Assembly: GCF_001729785.1 (NCBI RefSeq)
Contig: NZ_CP017183.1
Span: 310,001-374,000 of the forward strand
Source: Enterobacter hormaechei subsp. xiangfangensis
GTDB taxonomy: Bacteria; Pseudomonadota; Gammaproteobacteria; Enterobacterales; Enterobacteriaceae
Length of the DNA: 64,000 bases
Direction: 5' to 3'
Shown: piece after piece, positions 57,848 through 64,000 of the stretch
How positions within the stretch are numbered: the first letter of the stretch is position 1
Layout: every line of letters starts with the position of its first letter
The notes under the pieces: generated by a model
What the model was told of the DNA's origin: nothing
Database searches by the model: none
What the model saw: the letters and a program-made list of their open reading frames with translations, nothing else
Position numbers and translations under genes: made by a program

Positions 57848-58689
57848 TGGCTGTTCGCCTCGCTCTGTTGGCGGCAGTAATCGGTGTCGGAGCAGACAAA
57901 CATCCGTTTGCCCGTGTCGTCCAGCACCACTTCATCCAGATAGCTATGCTTCGAGCCGCAGATGGCGCACGGCTCGTCCCACTCCTGCACCGTAAACGGG
58001 TGATCGTCAAAATCCAGGCTCTCCACACGGGTGTACGGCGGTACGGCGTAGATGCGTTTTTCCCGTCCGGCACCAAAAAGTTGCAGGGCGGGCATCATGT
58101 CCATCTTCGGGTTATCGAATTTCGGGATCGGCGACGGGTCCATCACGTAGCGGCCGTTCACCTTCACCGGATAGGCGTAGGTGGTGGCGATATGGCCGAA
58201 GCGGGCGATGTCCTCATACAGTTTGACCTGCATGATCCCGTACTCTTCCAGGGCGTGCATGGTGCGGGTTTCGGTTTCCCGCGGCTCGATAAAACGCAGC
58301 GGCTCCGGGATCGGCACCTGGAAAATCAAAATCTGATCTTCAGTCAGCGGGGTCTCCGGAATGCGGTGACGGGTCTGGATCAGCGTCGCGTCTTCGGTTT
58401 TTTCAGTGGTGTTGACGCCCGTTACGCGCTTAAAGAAGTTGCGGATCGACACGGCGTTGGTGGTGTCGTCTGCCCCCTGGTCGATGACCTTCAGCACGTC
58501 CGCTTCGCCGATCACGCTGGCGGTGATCTGAATACCGCCGGTGCCCCAGCCGTAGGGCATCGGCATTTCGCGGCCGCCGAACGGCACCTGGTAGCCGGGG
58601 ATCGCCACAGCCTTAAGGATGGCGCGGCGGATCATGCGTTTAGTTTGCTCGTCCAGATAGGCAAAGTTGTAGCCGCTTAAGTTAGCCAT
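57844..58689 (-). CDS. phnJ: C-P lyase radical SAM enzyme PhnJ
   Basis: PhnJ breaks the carbon-phosphorus bond of ribose 1-alkylphosphonate 5-phosphate with a radical made from S-adenosylmethionine. The 281-residue product has the atypical cluster ligands Cys241 and Cys244 (CAICG), Cys266 and Cys272 (CSDTDYC), and Gly32 where the protein glycyl radical forms, all as in E. coli. It overlaps phnI by 8 bp. Confidence 0.97.
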   Translation of the reverse strand: MANLSGYNFAYLDEQTKRMIRRAILKAVAIPGYQVPFGGREMPMPYGWGTGGIQITASVIGEADVLKVIDQGADDTTNAVSIRNFFKRVTGVNTTEKTEDATLIQTRHRIPETPLTEDQILIFQVPIPEPLRFIEPRETETRTMHALEEYGIMQVKLYEDIARFGHIATTYAYPVKVNGRYVMDPSPIPKFDNPKMDMMPALQLFGAGREKRIYAVPPYTRVESLDFDDHPFTVQEWDEPCAICGSKHSYLDEVVLDDTGKRMFVCSDTDYCRQQSEANSQ

Positions 58690-59752
58690 TGGCGCGCTCC
58701 CGTTGCAGGCGTTTCAGCAGTTCCAGTTCGGCCTGGAAATCGACGTAGTGCGGCAGCTTGAGGTGCGAGACAAAGCCGGCGGCCTCAACGTTATCCGCGT
58801 GGGCCAGCACGAACTCTTCGTCCTGTGCCGGGCCGGCAATATGCTCGCCGTAGTCCGGCGCCTGGAGCGCACGGTCAACCAGCGCCATCGCCATCGCCTT
58901 GCGCTCGCTCAGGCCATACACCAGCCCGTAGCCGCGGGTAAAATGCGGATCTTCATTCTCTGGCGCGACAAAACCGTTGACCATTTCGCACTCGGTCATC
59001 AGCAGTTCGCCGATGTTCACCGCAAAACCCAGCTCTTCCGGCACAATTTCGACATCGAGATAACCGCTGCGGATCTCTGCCGCGAACGGGTGGTTGCGCC
59101 CGTAGCCGCGCTGCGTGGAGTAGGCCAGCGCCAGCAGATACCCTTCATCGCCGCGCATCAGCTGTTGCAGGCGGGACGAGCGCGAACAGGGATAGACCGG
59201 CGGCGTGCGAGTGATGTCATCCGGTGTGCTGCCGGTGTTTTCTTCCGCCTTCGCCAGCCCCTGGTTTGCCAGCAGGCTAAAGACGTGCGGGGAGGCGTCT
59301 TGTTCAGCGTCAGAGACGCTGAGCTGCGGTGTTTCACCGTTCGCCAGTAGACTGAAGTCCAGCAGGCGATGGGTGTAGTCGTAGGTCGGACCAAGCAGCT
59401 GGCCGCCAGGAATATCTTTGTACACCGCAGAAATACGGCGCTCTAAACGCATTTCCGCCGTTTTCACCGGCTCGCTTACCGCCAGCTTCGCAAGCGTAGT
59501 GCGGTAAGCGCGCAGCAGGAAAATGGCTTCCACGTTATCGCCGCTGGCCTGTTTCAGCGCCAGCGCCGCCAGCTCGCGGTCTGCGATGCCGCCTTCGGTC
59601 ATCACGCGGTCGACGGCCAGGTTTAACTGCTGTTCAATCTGGGCGACGCTCAGCTCGGGTAAGGCGTCATCCCCCCGGCGTCTGTGCGCCTGCAAGGCAT
59701 GGGCGGCGGCGATCGCCTTCTCGCCCCCTTTGACGGCAACGTACATCAGCAC
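58682..59752 (-). CDS. phnI: C-P lyase core subunit PhnI
   Basis: PhnI is a nucleosidase-like subunit that, with PhnG, PhnH and PhnL, replaces adenine of ATP with the phosphonate. The 356-residue product matches E. coli PhnI ([18 protein letters not shown] start, [22 protein letters not shown]). It overlaps phnH by 7 bp. Confidence 0.95.
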   Translation of the reverse strand: MLMYVAVKGGEKAIAAAHALQAHRRRGDDALPELSVAQIEQQLNLAVDRVMTEGGIADRELAALALKQASGDNVEAIFLLRAYRTTLAKLAVSEPVKTAEMRLERRISAVYKDIPGGQLLGPTYDYTHRLLDFSLLANGETPQLSVSDAEQDASPHVFSLLANQGLAKAEENTGSTPDDITRTPPVYPCSRSSRLQQLMRGDEGYLLALAYSTQRGYGRNHPFAAEIRSGYLDVEIVPEELGFAVNIGELLMTECEMVNGFVAPENEDPHFTRGYGLVYGLSERKAMAMALVDRALQAPDYGEHIAGPAQDEEFVLAHADNVEAAGFVSHLKLPHYVDFQAELELLKRLQRERANG

Positions 59753-60330
59753 ACCTCCACGTGAGTGGTTCTCGGGATCGCCAGCAGGCGCTCGCCGCAG
59801 GTCAGGATCAGGTCGATACCGAGCGGGAACGGATGCGGGCGCTCGGTCAGCTCATGAATGATGCACTCCGGCAGCTGGGGGGCGACCATCCGCTCGTCGG
59901 CGATCCCTGCCCCCGTCAGGCGTAGCATGCGGCCACCGCTCAGGCTGGAGACCTGCAAAATCAGCGTAGCGCTGGTTTCCGGTGCGACGGCGCTGCCTTC
60001 GCTCAGGGCATTAAGTTGTTCATGGCTGATTTGCTCGTCGGCCACGGCGAAGACCGCCTGCTGGGGCTGCTCGACCAGCGGCGCGTTGGTGTGAAAGCGC
60101 AGGTTCTGGCTGGCGATATCGTTCAGCAATGCCCCTGACAGCCATACCGGGGTGTCGTTGTCCGCCAGCGTCAGCAGCACGCTGGTAGAGGCGAGGTTCA
60201 GCGGCAGCCAGCCCTGGGAGAGCTGGTGCAGCGAGACAATGACGCCCGGCTCGCTCATGGCTTTCAGCAGGCGACGGAAACTCTGTTGGGCATCCTGGAC
60301 GGCCAGGGTAAAAGCAGGTTGAAGCGTCAT
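59746..60330 (-). CDS. phnH: C-P lyase core subunit PhnH
   Basis: This 194-residue structural subunit of the C-P lyase core complex begins [22 protein letters not shown] and has the [18 protein letters not shown] segment of the family. It overlaps phnG by 4 bp. Confidence 0.95.
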   Translation of the reverse strand: MTLQPAFTLAVQDAQQSFRRLLKAMSEPGVIVSLHQLSQGWLPLNLASTSVLLTLADNDTPVWLSGALLNDIASQNLRFHTNAPLVEQPQQAVFAVADEQISHEQLNALSEGSAVAPETSATLILQVSSLSGGRMLRLTGAGIADERMVAPQLPECIIHELTERPHPFPLGIDLILTCGERLLAIPRTTHVEVC

Positions 60331-60779
60331 GCGTTGTCTCCGCGAACGAGCGTAAAGAAGTCGACCCGGCTGGTATTTACTTCGGCCTGACGCGCGGCAA
60401 AGCGTGCGGCGCGGTCAGCTTCCAGTGGGGCAATAAGGGTTTCCATTAACGTCTGAAAATGCGGCTGTTCCTGTAAAAGCGCGTCGATCGCTGCGCAGCG
60501 CTCGGCGTGCGTTTTGTCGCGCCCAAGTACGTAGCCGTAGCCCAGCGTGCCGCTTTTCAGGCGGATCACCGCGCGGGTGAGGGTGGCATCGCCGGCGAAG
60601 AAGCGCTCGCCGGTGCCGCCCATGCGTGCCTGGATCTGCACCAGGCCGATCTCCGGCGCGCGGATCGTGTCGTAATCCGGCGTCAGGCCGAGCGCGTTCA
60701 TGCGGGCAGCCAGCGCAGCAGGCTGGCTGTGGGCCAGCACGCGCATCCAGCGCTGACGAGTGGAGGTGTCGAAGTGCAT
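60327..60779 (-). CDS. phnG: C-P lyase core subunit PhnG
   Basis: This 150-residue core subunit forms the PhnG2H2I2J2 complex. It has the family start [16 protein letters not shown], the [19 protein letters not shown] centre and [18 protein letters not shown]. It begins immediately after phnF. Confidence 0.95.
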   Translation of the reverse strand: MHFDTSTRQRWMRVLAHSQPAALAARMNALGLTPDYDTIRAPEIGLVQIQARMGGTGERFFAGDATLTRAVIRLKSGTLGYGYVLGRDKTHAERCAAIDALLQEQPHFQTLMETLIAPLEADRAARFAARQAEVNTSRVDFFTLVRGDNA

Positions 60780-61505
60780 TCAGTGCTCCATGGTAAATTC
60801 AATCATGTCGGCGCGGGTCAGGCTGACGGAGTATTCCGTTGCGTTGACGTCGCCGTCACGGTGGTTGAGGGTGCGCACGCAGAGCAGCGGGGCCATGTTG
60901 GGGATCTCCAGCACCTTGCTCTCTTTCGCCTGCGCGCGGCGGGCGCTGATGCGCGTCTGGGTGCGTTTGAGCACGATACCCGTCGCGTCCTGAAGAAAAT
61001 CATGCAGGGAACCGCTGGCGAAATGTTGCAGAACGGGCCAGAGGGTGAGGTCCGCGAAGTAGTGGTCGATCTGACAGACCGCCACGCCGTTCACCCGGCG
61101 CAACGTGCGCAGGTGAACGACGTTGTCGCCCTCCTGAATCCCCAGCGCGTCCGCCACGTGGCGGGAGGCCGGGCGCAGGACAGACAGCAGCTTTTCGCTG
61201 GTGGGGTGGCTGCCCTGATCGAGAAGGTTCTGGCTAAAACGCGCCTGGGCATTAAGCGGGTAGTCAAACGGACGCATCAGCACCAGCACGCCGACGCCCT
61301 GACGACGCTGGACCCAGCCGCGCTCCACCAGTTGATCGATGGCACGACGCAGGGTGTGACGATTCACTTCGTAGCGGTCGGCAAGCTGCTGCTCGGCAGG
61401 CAGGTAGTCTCCGCAGCGATAGTGCGTGCGCAGCTCCACTTCGAGCTTTGCCGCAATCTCTTGCCAGCGGGTGGGGTAACTGGTCGGATGTCTGGATAAG
61501 TGCAT
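60780..61505 (-). CDS. phnF: GntR/HutC-family regulator PhnF
   Basis: The 241-residue protein has an N-terminal winged helix (DYLPAEQQLADRYEVNRHTLRR) and a C-terminal UTRA ligand-binding domain. It is embedded in the phn operon between phnE and phnG, where it is thought to regulate phosphonate use; its effector is not established. The ATG at 61505 gives the E. coli length; another start lies 9 bp upstream. Confidence 0.95.
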   Translation of the reverse strand: MHLSRHPTSYPTRWQEIAAKLEVELRTHYRCGDYLPAEQQLADRYEVNRHTLRRAIDQLVERGWVQRRQGVGVLVLMRPFDYPLNAQARFSQNLLDQGSHPTSEKLLSVLRPASRHVADALGIQEGDNVVHLRTLRRVNGVAVCQIDHYFADLTLWPVLQHFASGSLHDFLQDATGIVLKRTQTRISARRAQAKESKVLEIPNMAPLLCVRTLNHRDGDVNATEYSVSLTRADMIEFTMEH

Positions 61506-61525
61506 ACCAATCAAAGCCTCGCTTC

Positions 61526-62305
61526 TCAGATGAAGTGCTTACGCAAACGTTGAGAGAGGAAATCCAGCAGGCTGACGGTGACGATGATGAGCGCCATCAG
61601 GGCGCAGGTTTGCTGGAACTGGAAACCACGAATCGCTTCCCACAGGGTGACGCCAATGCCGCCTGCGCCCACCATGCCGACCACGGTGGCGGAGCGAACG
61701 TTGGACTCGAAGCGGTACAGGGAATAGGAGATGAGCAACGGCATCACCTGCGGCAGGACGCCGTACAGGATCTCTTCGATTTTGTTCGCTCCGGTTGCCC
61801 GGATGCCTTCCACCGGGCCGGGCTCGATGGCTTCAACCGCTTCGGAGAGCAGCTTGGAGAGCACGCCGGTGGTGTGGATGAACAGCGCCATCACGCCCGC
61901 GAACGGACCCAGGCCGACGGCGACCACGAATAGCATCGCAAAGACCATTTCGTTGATGGCGCGACAGGCGTCCATCAGGCGGCGCATCGGCTGGTAAACC
62001 CACCATGGCACGATGTTTTCGGCGCTCATCAGGCCAAACGGAATGGAGAGGATCACGGCGAGGGCGGTGCCCCAGACGGCAATTTGCAGGGTGATCGCCA
62101 TTTCACCGAGGTAGTCCTGCCACTGGCTGAAGTCCGGTGGGAAGAAGTCGGCGGCGAAGGTCGCCATGTTGCCTGAGTCCCTGAAGAGCAGCAGCGGATC
62201 CATCTCCGCGCCCTTCCAGGAGATAACGAGCACCGCCAGCAGAACAGCCCAGCTTATGAGCGAGAACCAGCTGCGTTTTGGCGGCGGGAGGGTGATGGTT
62301 TGCAT
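61526..62305 (-). CDS. phnE: Phosphonate ABC transporter permease PhnE (intact)
   Basis: PhnE is the membrane subunit of the PhnCDE phosphonate importer. The 259-residue frame is uninterrupted, with about six helices, the [22 protein letters not shown] coupling loop and the [15 protein letters not shown] segment. In E. coli K-12 phnE carries a small insertion that breaks the frame and makes the operon cryptic; that lesion is absent here. Confidence 0.96.
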   Translation of the reverse strand: MQTITLPPPKRSWFSLISWAVLLAVLVISWKGAEMDPLLLFRDSGNMATFAADFFPPDFSQWQDYLGEMAITLQIAVWGTALAVILSIPFGLMSAENIVPWWVYQPMRRLMDACRAINEMVFAMLFVVAVGLGPFAGVMALFIHTTGVLSKLLSEAVEAIEPGPVEGIRATGANKIEEILYGVLPQVMPLLISYSLYRFESNVRSATVVGMVGAGGIGVTLWEAIRGFQFQQTCALMALIIVTVSLLDFLSQRLRKHFI

Positions 62306-62326
62306 GTTGGCTCCTTTGGGTTTAGT

Positions 62327-62350
62327 CCCCTCTCCCTTGAGGGAGAGGGA
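62327..62350. repeat. GC-rich palindromic repeat, copy 7 (inside the phn operon)
   Basis: The perfect stem CCCTCTCCC / GGGAGAGGG with loop TTGA, in the 53-bp gap between phnD and phnE. Being transcribed, it may stabilise the phnCD part of the message and favour the binding protein over the permease. Confidence 0.85.
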
Positions 62351-62358
62351 GAAAGGCG

Positions 62359-63375
62359 TTACTGCACCGCTTTATTCACGCTGGTCATGGCGCCGAGCGC
62401 GGCGGTCAGGCGGTCAAGATCGTCCAGCTGCGCCTGAATTTCCGACACTTTGCTGTTCTTCTCTTCGTCCTTCAGGCCTTTGTTGTCCTTCACGCCCTGC
62501 ATCTGCTTGAACAGCGCCAGCTGGCGAATCGGCACCAGTTGCAAATCGCTGGACGCGCGGAACGGTGCCCAGCCCAGACGTGCCAGAACCGCTTTCTCTT
62601 CCGGCGTTTTGCCGTAGTTCATAAAGAAGTCGTAGACCTTGTCCTTGGTGTTCTCGGAGAGGTTTTTGCGCCACACGATCGGGTCGCCCGGGATCAGCGG
62701 TGATTTCCAGATAACCTTGATTTCCTTCAGCTTTTCCGGCGCGGAGGTCTTCAGCTTGTCGAGGTTTTCAGTGTTGTTGGTAGCAACGTCAACCTGCTTA
62801 TTCGCCACGGCCAGGGCATTGGTTTCGTGGCTGGCGTTAACCGTGCGCTTAAAGTCGCTGGCGGAGACGTTGTTTTTCGCGAAGACGTAGTAGCCAGGGA
62901 CGAGGAAGCCGGAGGTAGAGTTCGGGTCGCCGTTACCAAAGGTCAGCTCTTTGCGTTTGGCGAGCATGTCGTTGAGGTTGTTGATCGGGCTGTCTTTGTT
63001 AACGATCAGCACGCTCCAGTAGCCCGGAGAGCCGTCTGCCGCAACGGTCTGGGCGAACACCTGGCCGTTCGCGCGATCTACCGCTTCCATAGCAGAGAGG
63101 TTGCCATACCAGGCGATGTCGACTTTGTTGAAGCGCATTCCCTGAATGATGCCCGCGTAATCCGGGGCGAAGAACGCGTTCACTTTGATCCCCAGTTTGG
63201 TTTCCATATCTTTCAGGAACGGTTCCCACTGGGGTTTCAGGTTCTGCTGTGATTCTGTCGAAATGATGCCAAAGTTCAGTGCTTTTTCCTGCTCCTCGGC
63301 GTGGGCCGGGCTTAACAGGGTGCTGATGCTGAACATGCTGGTGAAGGCCAGCGCGGCAACCGTTTTATAGCTCAT
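62359..63375 (-). CDS. phnD: Phosphonate-binding periplasmic protein PhnD
   Basis: PhnD is the soluble binding component of the phosphonate importer. The 338-residue precursor has a signal peptide (about 1-26, cut after SPAHA) and the family ligand segments [37 protein letters not shown] and [15 protein letters not shown]. The second in-frame ATG (63375) is chosen for its spacing to GAGGAA and for the E. coli length; the first is at 63381. Confidence 0.96.
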   Translation of the reverse strand: MSYKTVAALAFTSMFSISTLLSPAHAEEQEKALNFGIISTESQQNLKPQWEPFLKDMETKLGIKVNAFFAPDYAGIIQGMRFNKVDIAWYGNLSAMEAVDRANGQVFAQTVAADGSPGYWSVLIVNKDSPINNLNDMLAKRKELTFGNGDPNSTSGFLVPGYYVFAKNNVSASDFKRTVNASHETNALAVANKQVDVATNNTENLDKLKTSAPEKLKEIKVIWKSPLIPGDPIVWRKNLSENTKDKVYDFFMNYGKTPEEKAVLARLGWAPFRASSDLQLVPIRQLALFKQMQGVKDNKGLKDEEKNSKVSEIQAQLDDLDRLTAALGAMTSVNKAVQ

Positions 63376-63397
63376 TTCCATTCCTCGTTATGGGTCG

Positions 63398-64000
63398 TTA
63401 TGCAGCCTGCGCGCGCTCTTCGACGCGGTTTACGCTGCGGTAGAGATGGTCAAAACGTTCGTTATCAAACTGGTGGCTTGCGCCATCAAAGAACACATGT
63501 CCCTGACGCAGGGCGACGATGCGCTCGCAGTAGCGCAGGGCGTAATCCACCTGATGCAGCGTCACCACCACGGTGATGCCGTCGTTCTGATTGATGTCGC
63601 GCAGGGTTTCCATCACGATGCGGGCGGACTCCGGATCCAGCGAGGCGATAGGTTCATCGGCCAGGATAATTTTGGCTTTCTGCATCAGGGCGCGGGCAAT
63701 GGCGACGCGCTGCTGCTGTCCGCCGGAGAGCGTGGAGACGCGCTGGTGGGCGAAATGCGCCATGCCGACGCGGGTCAGCGCCTGTAAGGCTTCTTGCTTC
63801 TGGGATAGGGAGAACCAGCGCAGGCAGGTGCGCCAGAACGGGGTGCTGCCGAGCGCGCCAATCAGCACGTTCTCGAGCACGGTCAGGCGGTTCACCAGGT
63901 TGAACTGCTGAAAGATATAGCCCGTCTGAGCGCGGCTTTTGCGAATATCGCTCGCCAGACGCCCCGCATGTTGCACGGTGTTCCCCAGCAGTTCGACGCG
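63398..64000 (-). CDS. phnC: Phosphonate ABC transporter ATPase PhnC (partial)
   Basis: The C-terminal 200 residues of the ATPase of the PhnCDE importer run off the right edge. Visible motifs are Q-loop [13 protein letters not shown], signature [15 protein letters not shown], Walker [14 protein letters not shown] and the switch His in VTLHQVD. About 62 N-terminal residues with the Walker A motif, and the Pho-box promoter expected upstream, are outside the window. Confidence 0.95.
   Translation of the reverse strand, partial: RVELLGNTVQHAGRLASDIRKSRAQTGYIFQQFNLVNRLTVLENVLIGALGSTPFWRTCLRWFSLSQKQEALQALTRVGMAHFAHQRVSTLSGGQQQRVAIARALMQKAKIILADEPIASLDPESARIVMETLRDINQNDGITVVVTLHQVDYALRYCERIVALRQGHVFFDGASHQFDNERFDHLYRSVNRVEERAQAA

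Overview
The window is chromosomal DNA of a gamma-proteobacterium of the Enterobacteriaceae, most like Enterobacter or a close relative. Gene order and protein sequences follow the E. coli 91-93 minute region almost gene for gene (malM-ubiCA-plsB-dgkA-lexA-dinF-yjbJ-zur-dusA-pspG-qorA-dnaB-alr-tyrB-aphA-yjbQR-uvrA-ssb-yjcB-pdeC-soxSR-ghxP-yjcE-actP-yjcH-acs-gltP-yjcO-fdhF-phn). The differences are nrf missing between acs and gltP, inserted accessory genes, and many GC-rich palindromic repeats of the kind common in Enterobacter and Klebsiella. No tRNA, rRNA, CRISPR, insertion sequence or prophage was seen.

Layout. 1-2.8 kb: end of lamB, malM and the ubiquinone genes ubiC-ubiA. 2.8-8.8 kb: plsB facing dgkA, the SOS genes lexA-dinF, yjbJ and zur. 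8.8-10.9 kb: two genes absent from the E. coli order (a cupin protein and a TraF-like outer-membrane protein). 10.9-22.8 kb: dusA, pspG (sigma-54 promoter), qorA, dnaB, alr, tyrB, aphA, yjbQR, uvrA/ssb. 22.8-28.7 kb: yjcB, an extra diguanylate cyclase next to the phosphodiesterase pdeC, soxS/soxR with a perfect SoxR operator, a candidate SraL/RyjA small RNA, and a glutathione S-transferase. 28.7-32.1 kb: the purine-base transporter ghxP, with several PurR-like boxes upstream, and yjcE. 32.1-40.8 kb: a LysR-CidA-CidB module beside the acetate genes actP-yjcH-acs, then gltP and yjcO. 40.9-41.25 kb: a complete chromosomal hok/sok-type toxin-antitoxin locus. 41.4-43.5 kb: the selenoprotein formate dehydrogenase fdhF, read through an in-frame UGA followed by a SECIS hairpin.

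43.8-53.1 kb is the most distinctive accessory block. It encodes an RbsABC-type sugar ABC transporter, a D-lyxose-isomerase-type cupin, a class II aldolase and a PfkB kinase, apparently one operon. On either side lie a response regulator and a hybrid sensor kinase with a large periplasmic sensor. Together they predict uptake of an aldose, isomerisation to a ketose, phosphorylation at C1 and cleavage to dihydroxyacetone phosphate plus a short aldehyde, under two-component control.

53.1-64 kb: yjdP, then the C-P lyase operon phnCDEFGHIJKLMNOP on the minus strand. phnC is cut by the window edge. phnE is intact, unlike the well-known broken allele of E. coli K-12, so phosphonate use should be functional.
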